A stretch of DNA of 64,000 nt from Girardinichthys multiradiatus (lineage: Eukaryota > Chordata > Actinopteri > Cyprinodontiformes > Goodeidae). The notes under the pieces are model-generated. The model searched no databases, was not told the origin of the DNA, and worked only from the letters and a program-made list of their open reading frames with translations. Positions 39,462-49,567 of this stretch are shown here, piece by piece (the stretch's first letter is position 1; the number at the start of each line of letters is the position of its first letter). The stretch covers positions 19,988,442-20,052,441 of the forward strand of contig NC_061813.1 of the NCBI RefSeq assembly GCF_021462225.1. The letters are read 5' to 3'. A program made the translations under genes and the position numbers.

Positions 39462-41070
39462 CAGGTCCTTCTCAAAATATTTGCATATTATGATGAAGTT
39501 CATTATTTTCCATAATGTAATGATGAAAATTTAACATTCATATATTTTAGATTCATTGCACACTAACTGAAATATTTCAGGTCTTTTATTGTCTTAATAC
39601 GGATTATTTTGGCATACAGCTCATGAAAACCCAAAATTCCTATCTCACAAAATTAGCATATTTCATCCGACCAATAAAAGAAAGTGTTTTTAATACAAAA
39701 AACGTCAACCTTCAAATAATCATGTACAGTTATGCACTCAATACTTGGTCGAGAATCCTTTGGCAGAAATGACTGCTTCAATGCGGCGTGGCATGGAGGC
39801 AATCAGCCTGTGGCACTGCTGAGGTCTTATGGAGGCCCAGGATGCTTCGATAGCGGCCTTTAGCTCATCCAGAGTGTTGGGTCTTGAGTCTCTCAACGTT
39901 CTCTTCACATTATCCCACAGATTCTCTATGGGGTTCAGGTCAGGAGAGTTGGCAGGCCAATTGAGCCCAGTGATACCATGGTCAGTAAACCATTTACCAG
40001 TGGTTTTGGCACTGTGAGCGGGTGCCAGGTCATGCTGAAAAATGAAATCTTCATCTCCATAAAGCTTTTCAGCAGATGGAAGCATGAAGTGCTCCAAAAT
40101 CTCCTGATAGCTAGCTGCATTGACCCTGCCCTTGATAAAACACAGTGGACCAACACCAGCAGCTAACACGGCACCCCAGACCATCACTGACTGTGGGTAC
40201 TTGACACTGGACTTCTGGCATTTGGCATTTCCTTCTCCCCAGTCTTCCTCCAGACTCTGGCACCTTGATTTCCGAATAACATGCAGAATTTGCTTTCATC
40301 TGAAAAAAGTACTTTGGACCACTGAGCAACAGTCCAGTGCTGCTTCTCTGTAGCCCAGGTCAGGCGCTTCTGCCGCTGTTTCTGGTTCAAAAGTGGCTTG
40401 ACCTGGGGAATGCGGCACCTGTAGCCCATTTCCTGCACACGCCTGTGCACGGTGGCTCTGGATGTTTCTACTCCAGACTCAGTCCACTGCTTCCGCAGGT
40501 CCCCCAAGGTCTGGAATCGGCCTTTCTTCACAATCTTCCTCAGGGTCCGGTCACCTCTTCTCGTTGTGCAGCGTTTTCTGCCACACGTTTTCCTTCCCAC
40601 AGACTTCCCACTGAGGTGCCTTGATACAGCACTCTGGGAACAGCCTATTCGTTCAGAAATTTCTTTCTGTGTCTTACCCTCTTGCTTGAGGGTGTCAATA
40701 GTGGCCTTCTGGACAGCAGTCAGGTCGGCAGTCTTACCCATGATTGGGGTTTTGAGTGATGAACCAGGCTGGGAGTTTTAAAGGCCTCAGGAATCATTTT
40801 GCAGGTGTTTAGAGTTAACTTGTTGATTCAGATGATTAGGTTCATAGCTCGTTTAGAGACCCTTTTAATGATATGCTAATTTTGTGAGATAGGAATTTTG
40901 GGTTTTCATGAGCTGTATGCCAAAATCATCCGTATTAAGACAATAAAAGACCTGAAATATTTCAGTTAGTGTGTAATGAATCTAAAATATATGAATGTTA
41001 AATTTTCATCATGACATTATGGAAAATAATGAACTTTATCACAATATGCTAATATTTTGAGAAGGACCTG
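39462..41070 (-). mobile_element. Tc1 element copy C (1609 bp) in oplah intron 1
   Basis: It has TA duplications at 39460-39461 and 41071-41072. Inverted repeats are about 200 bp and begin CAGGTCCTTCTCAAAATATT. Its transposase reads on the minus strand, the same direction as oplah. It lies between the putative untranslated first exon and the first coding exon of oplah. Confidence 0.93.
39738..40741 (-). pseudogene. Tc1 DD34E transposase pseudogene (copy C)
   Basis: The frame is open from [12 protein letters not shown] (40741) through SDESKFCM to about 40225. A one-base loss in the run coding EMPK (gccaaatgcc here against gccaaaatgcc in copies A and B) shifts the frame there. The catalytic second half continues in another frame to the terminal KY at 39738. 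[14 protein letters not shown] and [11 protein letters not shown] are intact in that half. Confidence 0.9.
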
Positions 41071-41336
41071 TATGTGCAAGTGAATTATGCATACCAGAAC
41101 TGCAGCAGATCATGCGTGACGCTTTGTCACGCCATTGCACAGGAAAACCTGCAAACCACAGCTACATGCATGCACAAAGTACAGTCATAGTTTCTGTCTT
41201 CTGCGATCTGAAACGACCTTTAAACTAAACCCTCTGTGGCTTTCAGCTGATATTTGCATGGCGTGGTTGCGATCAGTTCAGTGTAAGAGGCGGATTCGGA
41301 GCAACGAACCCGAACAACGCTGATATTTTTCCTCAC

Positions 41337-41510
41337 CTATGTCCGTCCCGTCGCCTCTGGATGGGTCCCTGTGCTAATCTTCAGTAATCCGGTGACAGTC
41401 TGATCCTCCTCCCTGGCCGCTCTCCCCGATCGGTCTGACAGACAGGACACATTTGTGTGAGTTGGAGCATTTTAGCTCCGCCTCCGTGAGAGAGGAGCCT
41501 GCAACCCGAA
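41337..41510 (-). other. probable untranslated first exon and promoter of oplah
   Basis: On the minus strand a GC-richer segment ends in ATAG followed by GTGAGG, a good donor. The first coding exon has a matching acceptor, TTTTTCAG at 39185-39192, and 47 untranslated bases before its ATG at 39137. The upstream limit is not defined by any clear TATA box. The pairing is inferred from position and splice signals only. Confidence 0.5.
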
Positions 41511-42109
41511 CCTCTCTGAGAAGATCCCTGGAATAAGAAATCACACCTAACATGATCATTAGGGTGTGAATGCATTTCAGTAGCTGGAAAAATCATCTGT
41601 TAATGTGGAAAACTGAAAGCACATACTGTAAAATGGCTGAGAGACCATACCTAGAGAGGAGACTAATGGTATGGAAAATTAAAAAGAAGTCAAATCAATT
41701 AAAAAGAGGAGACAATTATAACCACAAATATAGAAATAAACCTAGGTCAAATATATTGTGGATTTAGTATGGTGTAACCCAGAAATTTATATCCAAAAAG
41801 TTTCAATAAAAAATATCTTCAGAAATAGTAAAAAAAAAAACAAAAAAAAAAACACAATGCAGTTTTGTTTAGGACAATGCAGTCCTACTAAACAAGAATG
41901 ATCAAAAGATTCACTAAAGTTAGCGCTTCAAAACTACATTTAATCGCAACATTAATATACCAGACAATAAAAGGTTGGGGCAGGAACGAAATGGCCGAAT
42001 CTACATTTCATTTATAGGTCAATTGTCAATAGAATGACTTTGAAAAATAATACCAAGAAAAAAATACTAAATACTATAATTATGAACTGAAATAATACCA
42101 TCACTGTAA

Positions 42110-42545
42110 TTTTGAAAGAAAATAATACATGTTAACACATTTAACTGCATTTACTCTGATGCCCCTAAAATTCAGTGCAACCAACTGCATCACAGGTCGG
42201 CTTATTATCAAATAAAGTCCACCTGTGTGCAAAGTATCTCAGTATAAATACAGCTGTTCTGGTGAGGAGCTATGATGTTTTAAGAGAACAATACTGAATA
42301 AACAGCATCCGTTAAATTCAAACGAAAATACATTAAGGGAAATAAAATTTTAACATTTCGTGGAAAGGCATTTATTCTATCAAGCAGCACATACCAATAT
42401 AAAACTCAACACCAAAACATGGTGGTGGCAGTATCATACTGTGGGGATGGCCTATGGTCTGTTGATCAAAGATTATTAGTGTGTTAGAATGGCCTAGTCG
42501 ACCTAAATCCAATTGAGAACATATAAAATGCTTGATGTTTGCAAA
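42110..42545 (+). mobile_element. internally deleted Tc1-type remnant
   Basis: A terminal-like segment (around 42160-42260, caaataaagtccacctgtgt and tacagctgttctggtga) is followed by sense phrases catggtggtggcagtatcat (around 42418-42437) and gacctaaatccaattgagaa (around 42500-42519, DLNPIE). The two catalytic landmarks are far too close, so most of the transposase is gone. It lies immediately left of the Harbinger-type element. Confidence 0.5.
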
Positions 42546-42803
42546 TGCTTTTCACCCGGTCGCACTGAGATTGAGCCATTTAACAAAAAATAGCAGTATA
42601 ATAACAACAGTAATTCTTTATTTGTCGGGGTTTAGCACACTGAGGTGGGTCGTTGTAATGTGGGCAATGTTCAAGGGAAATAAAAACTCCTGCAAGTTCT
42701 GCAAATGCTTAATTCTGCAACAGACCCAAACAAAAACTAAATTCAGAACCTAAAGAGAAATCAAGGTTGAACCGAAACAAAATCAGGAGAATTAATGCAG
42801 AAC

Positions 42804-43903
42804 TACGGTGGCCGGGGGGTGCAAAACACTTTTACAAGTACCGAAACAAATTTACATTTCAGAAAACAAATTTACATTTCAGAAAACACTTTTACATTTC
42901 AGAAAACACTTTTACATTTCAGAAAACACTTTTACATTTCAGAAAACAAATTTACATTTCAGAAAACAAATTTACATTTCAGAAAACACTTTTACATTTC
43001 AGAAAACACTTTTACATTTCAGAAAACACTTTTACATTTCAGAAAACACTTTTACATTTCAGAAAACACTTTTACATTTCAGAAAATCAACCGGAAAGGG
43101 AATGTACCAACGCCGAGGCTGACCCGGAAGTCAACCTCAGGGCTGCATCCTTCGAAGGCCGTATTTGTAGGCCGATTACGTTACAGCGCGGCGACAAAGG
43201 CTGTCCCAATTCATGAATAATTCCGAGCAAATGCTGCCGACAAATGTGTCCTTATTTTGCCCGATTTGAAGGATGCGTTGTGAATATCCTTCGTGGCCCA
43301 TCATTTCCCATCATTCATTGCGGGTCGAAGCGGATTGGTCAAGCAGGGGAAGCCATGGCGGACCATAGCAACAAAAGCTGTGAGTAAATTGTGGAAAATT
43401 ACACTTTCTGTGACACAAATTAACTTCTACAATGTTTTTAGTGCGGGAATATAACTATGTAGACGTGAAATATCTGCTTGATTTATCTAGACATCGCTTA
43501 ATTTCAAACGTGCTCCGACGTGTTCAGAGTTTTCCGTTCCCAGCGTAGTAACCGGCTTGCCTCGCCAGCCCTACCGGCGGTGAGGTGAGCTAGCCCGGTA
43601 GAGATCTGACCGGACTATCGGCACTAAGCTCCCGCTGGCAGTCATCACAGTGAACGTTTAACACAAGTGATTTCTAACAGTTTATGTTATTATTTTAATT
43701 GTTACTGAAAATCGATTTAACATTTCAGGTGATATTAAGGTTAACCAAAATAAATGGACAGTTTTATGTAATCTAACTGTATCGCTGGAGAGTGTGATTG
43801 AGAATAAATAAGCTTTTCAATATTAAATTTTAATGAAGAAATGTGCTATATGTTTTAAAAATTTATTTATAATTCAGTTAGCATTATAATTTCTGATTCC
43901 AGG
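42804..43903 (+). repeat. left terminal inverted repeat of the Harbinger-type element
   Basis: It matches the reverse complement of 46856-47932 almost base for base outside the minisatellite. In order it contains the 37-bp tip, a 20-bp-unit array, and a CpG-rich promoter-like block (about 43090-43350, with an ATTGG box at 43335-43339). Next is an ATG in good context at 43355 with a GTGAGT donor at 43380, then intron-like sequence ending ttctgattccag. Identity stops right after that acceptor-like motif. Confidence 0.85.
42841..43086 (+). repeat. minisatellite, 12 units of 20 bp, in left inverted repeat
   Basis: Units alternate between two versions, aaatttacatttcagaaaac and cttttacatttcagaaaaca. 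Because 20 is not a multiple of 3, the array is open in all three forward frames and yields spurious frames of 100-150 codons. Confidence 0.9.
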
Positions 43904-44828
43904 TTAACCCGACGAGGAATACACCTCCAAATGTAAGTGAATCTCAGTAAAGAAGTAAAAAGTTTGAAAGAGCTTGTTTTAGACATTTGCATAGAAATAT
44001 TTTTAATATTTTCTTCAAATTAAGACAAATGTAAAATTAAAAAAGGCTTTATTTTTGCTCTGATATTAAGATGTTTTTTTTGGTATTTTCATATTTTTAT
44101 AGGTACAAAGGAGCAGACGGGCCAGTTTATTAATCTCAGGGGTGAGAACCACCAACTTTTTACTGGAGCTAAAAACTCAGCCACTGTGGCTTGGAGGTAC
44201 AATAACAACATTCTTTGCAGTCAGTTTCTGTCCAGTTTCAATAACTCCTATCTTTCTAACTTTCATAAATATCCATCCAGTGATTAACATACTTCTTTCG
44301 GTTTAGGACAATTCTGGAGAAGATGGACCAACAGGGGAAGGTCACCCCCTTCGCAGGCCAAAACAATGTGGGACAATATGAAAAAAAAAAAAAAATTTTG
44401 AGTATGTTCAGAAGTTCTCATGTCACACACAAATAAAAAAAATATTTCTAAAAGTGTTGATGGTTTCTCTGTTTAGTCATTTTTTTTTGTTTTCTTATTC
44501 CATCTAACTTTAGGATTGTAAGTATCCAGGGTCAGGATGAAAAGCCCACTGCTGCTATTGGCCCTGGTTTGTCCTTATGGATGAGGTGTTGGGACAGAGG
44601 TCTTCCACAACACCTCCTGTCCTAATTGCCTCCATCCCTGAGGACACTCCAGGGCCAAGTGGAGCGGTGGGTAACCAGATGGAGAAGGAAGACAGTGAGC
44701 CAGCAGGAAGGGGTCAGAAAAGAAAGAGGGAGAGAGATGAGATGATGGAGTTGATCAGGGAGGACATGATGGCACAGAGAATGGACAGACTGTTTTCCAA
44801 AGAATGGCATCAAAATAAGGTGCTATAA
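43355..44828 (+). pseudogene. Myb/SANT-like DNA-binding protein of the Harbinger-type element, broken
   Basis: Harbinger elements encode a Myb-like partner that helps the transposase bind DNA or enter the nucleus. Apparent exons are 43355-43379 (MADHSNKS plus one base, inside the inverted repeat), 44103-44196 (TKEQTGQFINLRGEN...AWR), 44307 to about 44400 (TILEKMDQQGKVTPF, then MWDNMKKK in a shifted frame) and 44514-44828 (DCKYPG..., WPWFVLMDEVLG, then a charged tail QKRKRERDEMMELI). Phases 1, 2 and 0 agree at the junctions. Lesions are a frameshift near 44358-44366 and a TGA at 44538-44540. The first aromatic residue of the Myb-like repeat, normally Trp, would read Cys at the exon 1/2 junction. 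Confidence 0.75.
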
Positions 44829-44999
44829 AATAAATAAATAAATGTGTTTTGTTCAGATTGTTTCTTAAAGTTTTAAGGTGTTCTAATAAATTTCAAAATT
44901 GTTTTTGTCACTAATGTTATTTCCATTTGATCTAACAATACATCAACTTCATTTAAAGTTATAAACAGAATTTATTATGAAAAATACAAACAGCACTTG

Positions 45000-45345
45000 A
45001 AACAGAATGTGGGAAGAAAACATTCAAACAGATCAAGATTACAAGACAAAAGGCATAAAATAAAACTATGTAAAAGTATTTACAATGGCGACAGCAGGAT
45101 CAACCTGAGTGACCGGTTCCTGGAAAAACCTCTTGAACAGAACAAAAAGGCAGATGTCTTTCTGAACAGAAAGTCTCTGGTGTTATGGCTAAATCTCTCA
45201 CAAGGTCAGAGACTTGGATGGGACGCTGCAACTGAGATCTGTGGTTTGTCTTTCTGGATGGTGAGCAAAGCATCACACAGGTGGTCTGGAGATGTTTGTG
45301 ATTCCTCTTTCCGCTGTCCACGCCATCATCAAGTTTAAAGGGCTG
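45000..45345 (+). pseudogene. second, inverted and decayed transposase N-terminal fragment
   Basis: The forward translation (NLSDRFLE...LNRKSLVLWLNLSQ..GWDAATEICGLSFW..) aligns with the N-terminal part of the minus-strand transposase in the same element (NLSVPVLKRF...LSRESLAVLLNLL..GWGATIETLVFLFW). At DNA level both share, for example, caacctgagtg and the gtggtctg...gtttg and ctgtccac blocks. It stops around 45345, about 110 bp from the stop codon of the convergent transposase. Confidence 0.65.
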
Positions 45346-45454
45346 GCTGAACCACATCACTTACATGTAATCAGAAATATGCAGAATTAGAAGATGGTGC
45401 TCACAAAATATTACAATTAGTTATACCCCTCAATAATTAATCACATCTATAATA

Positions 45455-46535
45455 TTATACTTGGCTGACACAGTAGTCATGTTCTGGTGGTACCTCCTCC
45501 AGGGCAGACACCTCAGCTGAAAGCTGGTCCCGCCAGAGAGCAACGCTGACTGTCTCAGTCCAAACCTCACCCTCATCCTCTTCTACAGCCTCCTCTGGGT
45601 CATCTTCTGGGGCCATGACATCCCCAGCACCAAGGCAGATGTTGTGGAGGATGGCGCATGCTGTTATGACCTGAAAACAATTTAAAAGAGGGTGCATATA
45701 TGTGTATGTGTATATATTATGTATAATGTATATATAAAATGGATCTAGGTCAAAACTTACGTGAGGTACAAAGGTGTCGTGCACCTCCAGCGCTTGCAGG
45801 AAGATGGCCCTGAATCTGGTTTTCATCATTCCAAAAACACTGTTAAAGCGCTGGGCTCCCACACCATGTCTTGTTCTCTTGTAGGGAGTGATGAGGGGGA
45901 GTGGATATTGGAGGCATGGGTACCCTCCATCAGCAAGGATAAAATACCCTGGAGGAGGATAAACTGTACAGTGGGCTGTGGCGGAGCACCCTAGAGTCAT
46001 GCACTGACCCAGGCCAGCCCACATACGTGTCAATAAAATGGCTCTCAGAAACTGCCAGCAGGATTATGGAAGGGAAGAGTTTCCTGTTCCTGTAGCACTG
46101 ACCATCAGGGCTGCTTGGACACCTGAAGTGGATATGGCAGCCGTCAATTGCACCCACAGCTTTAAGAAAAACTCTGTGGCGTGCCAGCCCTGCAAACTCA
46201 TGGGACACTGCCTTAAGTCCTCAGGGGTCTTTAGAAGGTAGATGACCTGGTGACGAATAGCCACGATCTCCTCTAACTCTGTGGACAGTAGAGCGAGGCA
46301 TCTCAAACACTCTGCAGACCACTCTGTAGGATGTGCCACTTGCCAGCCAGAAAAGAAAAACCAAGGTCTCAATAGTAGCACCCCATCCATGTCGCCTATC
46401 CTGGTGCAAAAGATTAAGCAGCACTGCCAGAGACTCCCTGCTCAGCTGAAAATCAGGCCTGGTGTCCTCCTGGTTGAAGAAGCGTTTCAGGACTGGGACA
46501 CTCAGGTTCATCCTGCAGTAAAGGGGTCTGGTCTA
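45455..46535 (-). pseudogene. HARBI1-like DDE transposase (DDE_Tnp_4 type), broken
   Basis: This is the transposase of the Harbinger-type element. The minus strand reads MNLSVPVLKRFF (46511) through GWGATIETLVFLFWLASGTSYR, EEIVAIRHQVIYLLKTPEDL, VSHEFAGLARHRVFLKAVGAIDGCHIHF (first D), GWPGSVHDSRVL (second D), GYFILADGGYP, and FNSVFGMMKTRFR. A GT-AG intron at 45760-45671 follows, then ITACAILHNICLGAGD and an acidic tail to the stop at 45455. Frame changes are needed near 46278, 46213 and 45957. The position where HARBI1 has its third acidic residue (VIEKTFR) reads Asn. Sequence upstream of the ATG is homologous between the two copies, so the true N-terminus may lie further up. Confidence 0.85.
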
Positions 46536-46720
46536 GAAAAGGGAAGAATGGAGAAGGAAAAACACATTATTTTTAAGGCATGCTTCTGGATATTTTAAGT
46601 GATCAAAGCAAGTAGATACTAATACACCAAAAACACTGCATTATTATATAATTATCTAAGAACAGCCAGAGGGGATCAAATACTTTATAATTCCCATCTA
46701 TCTTAAAATTGAAAGTTGTA

Positions 46721-46752
46721 TATATATATTATATATATATATATATATATAA
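46721..46752. repeat. (AT)n microsatellite
   Basis: An imperfect AT dinucleotide run, tatatatatattatatatata, lies inside the Harbinger-type element just inside its right inverted repeat. Confidence 0.8.
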
Positions 46753-46855
46753 TATGTCGACATACATTAGCCATAAACTTACTATCTCTTTGTTTATTGG
46801 CTAGTTAAATCAAACATCTTTTTTACCTGAACATGATTGTCTCTGGATTGTACCT

Positions 46856-47932
46856 GGAATCAGAAATTATAATGCTAACTGAATTATAAATAAACTTTTA
46901 AAACATATAACACATTTCTTCATTAAAAATGAATATTGAAAAGCTTATTTATTCTCAATCACACTCTCCAGCGATACAGTTGGATTACATAAAACTGACC
47001 ATTTATTCTGGTTAACCTTAATATCACCTGAAATGTTAAATAGATTTTCAGTAACACTTAAAATAATAACATAAACTGTTAGAAATCACTTGTGTTAAAC
47101 GTTCACTGTGATGACTGCCAGCGGGAGCTTAGTGCCGATAGTCCGGTCAGATCTCTACCGGGCTAGCTCACCTCACCGCCGGTAGGGCTGGCGAGGCGAG
47201 CCGGTTACTATGCTGGGAACGGAAAACTCCGAACACGTCAGAGCACGTTTGAAATTAAGCGATGTCCAGATAAATCAAGCAGATATTTCACGTCTACATA
47301 GTTATATTCCCGCACTAAAAACATTGTAGAAGTTAATTTGTGTCACAGAAAGTGTAATTTTCCACAATTTACTCACAGCTTTTGTTGCTATGGTCCGCCA
47401 TGGCTTCCCCTGCTTGACCAATCCGCTTCGACCCGCAATGAATGATGGGAATTGATGGGCCGCGAAGGATATTCACAACGCATCCTTCAAATCGGGCAAA
47501 ATAAGGACAAATTTGTCGGCAGCATTTGCTCGGAATGATTCATGAATTGGGACAGCCTTTGTCGCCGCGCTGTAACGTAATCGGCCAACAAATACGGCCT
47601 TCGAAGGATGCAGCCCTGAGGCTGACTTCCGGGTCAGCCTCGGCGTTGGTACATTCCCTTTCCGGTTGATTTTCTGAAATGTAAAAGTGTTTTCTGAAAT
47701 GTAAATTTGTTTCGCATCTTGTTAAATTGTTTTCTGAAATGTAAAAGTGTTTTCTGAAATGTAAAAGTGTTTTCTGAAATATAAATTTGTTTCGCATCTT
47801 GTTAAATTGTTTTCTGAAATGTAAATTTGTTTTCTGAAATGTAAATTTGTTTTCTGAAATGTAAATTTGTTTTCTGAAATGTAAATTTGTTTCGGTACTT
47901 GTAAAAGTGTTTTGCACCCCCCGGCCACCGTA
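46856..47932 (-). repeat. right terminal inverted repeat of the Harbinger-type element
   Basis: It is the mirror of 42804-43903, including the same ATG (47401-47399) and GTGAGT donor (exon end at 47377), and the same inner edge ttctgattccag. Its minisatellite (47671-47890) has 11 units, two of them replaced by the variant ttcgcatcttgttaaattgt, so it differs in order and number from the left array. Confidence 0.85.
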
Positions 47933-48028
47933 CAGAACAGTGTAACCGCTTCTGAAATGTTTGCTGCCACCTAGAGGACAAAACATCATCAAGTGGACCG
48001 ACAAAACACTGGCTGAGTTTAGAGCATA

Positions 48029-48034
48029 TTTATT
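48029..48034 (-). terminator. polyadenylation signal, probable sharpin-like 3' end
   Basis: AATAAA on the minus strand lies about 1.5 kb after the stop of the sharpin-like gene and less than 100 bp before the Harbinger-type element. The 48035-49567 interval has no other recognised feature except a (CA)n run at 48474-48496. It is best read as the 3' UTR. Confidence 0.4.
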
Positions 48035-49567
48035 CACGATTAAGGCACAAACGTTCATCAGCAAGAGTGCTGACATGTAACAACATGGCTTGTCAGTTCT
48101 GTAGTACAGTCAACAGGAAGTGCATCCATGCATAAGATTTAGAAAATAATCGAAACATTTCCAAAGATGCAAAACTTTAAAAAGCTGTAAAAAGAGTTAC
48201 TAAGGTAAGTACTCTACGTTTAAATTGTCCATCTGGAATATTAGCTTATTAGTAAAAGGTGTTTAGATGCACTTTTTCCTTATTGAATATATAATAAATT
48301 AATAACATATTTGACAGTGATCCCCAGTTCTTCACAGATTATGTGATGTAACAGCCAGGTGGGTCAGCATGGCAGGATGAATACTCTTACGGTGATCAGT
48401 TCAAACACAAAATGAGCAGCCTGCATTCGCTCATGTGAACTGTAGGCCACACATAATTCAGTGTGTATTTACACACATGCACACACACACACACAAATGG
48501 TTTGTAACACTTCACACTCTTAACACAAAAATTACACATCTACAACAAACAAAATATTCAGTCGCATTTTCTAGAAAAAAAACCTCATTCGGTGACACCC
48601 TGCTACGGGTTTTGGTGCGGACAAATAAGGTCACTTCAGTTTAATGCAAATCATCCCAGAGTGTAACATTCAAATCTGAATTCAACACCCTTGAGTCCCG
48701 TACTACAACGCATCTTAATCATTCATATTTCTTTAAACTGCACCTATTGGTACTACCAGTCTGTTAAGTCCACAGGTTTTCTGACTCCAGGTATGAGTGC
48801 ATTCATGCAAAACAAGAGTTTGAAGTTAGAGGACCAATCATACAAATGAGGCAAGAAGGAAAGCTGAAAAATGCTTCAGTGTTGGAATTAACTGATATCA
48901 CATCTTGAAATTGCTGCTAAAACATGAAAAAGGTCCATAAGATCTAACAGTTGATAAGAAACGTCAGAGTAATGAGTCTAAGGCTACATAAGCATCAATT
49001 TTGCTGACCTATGTTATGGAAATGTTTCCTAGTGAAAGTCAACCATAGCAGCAAAACGCAGACAAAAAGAGACTCCTTCACTTTAAAAGCCTCAGTGTTG
49101 TTAAATATCTGATGCCATCAGTCGATCAACAGCCTGTGTTTCAAGTGTGCACATCTGGAGTCTGAGCAGGAAGATCATTTCTGCATTTGTTACCATGGTG
49201 ACAGACCAGGAAAGAAGATCAACAGCTTTGTAACATTAAAACTCCCAAACTCAACCTGGGGTTACCTTTACAAAAACAGTAACATGCGTCTTTTCTACAA
49301 CAACTTTATACCACACTGTGAAAAGGCACCACATGCATTCAAAGCTAATACACTTTGTGCTACACCTTACCACACCCATGGACTTACTTTCAGGTAAGCC
49401 TGCTGGTCAGACATCCGCTGAGAGAAAACTAATGTGTCTATGTGCTACACAAGGTATCTTGTACAGTTTTAGTTTAAATATAACTATGTTGAATGGTTGA
49501 ACTCATTCTCCCTGTGCTGTGAGACTGGTTTATTTCCAGAGATATCCAAGAATCCCCGTCTCGAGTC

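Larger units (their letters stand above)
42804..47932. mobile_element. Harbinger-type DNA transposon, 5.1 kb, long terminal inverted repeats
   Basis: Both ends begin TACGGTGGCCGGGGGGTGCA and the inverted repeats extend about 1.1 kb inward (42804-43903 and 46856-47932). Between them lie a broken Myb/SANT-like gene (+), a short decayed transposase fragment (+) and a broken HARBI1-like DDE transposase (-). This is the two-gene content known for PIF/Harbinger elements. The element is flanked on each side by CAGAAC (42798-42803, 47933-47938), a six-base direct repeat rather than the three-base TWA usual for the superfamily. It lies between the oplah 5' end and the sharpin 3' end. Confidence 0.88.

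Noticed and set aside
42841..43086. Regular 20-bp repeats as a possible CRISPR array
   Set aside because: Units abut without spacers and the genome is vertebrate. It is a subterminal minisatellite of a DNA transposon.
42767..43220. Three overlapping forward frames of 104-149 codons with repeated TFQKT/HFRKH/YISEN units
   Set aside because: They are the 20-bp minisatellite of the transposon end read in all three frames. There is no gene start context, and the mirror array gives the same peptides.
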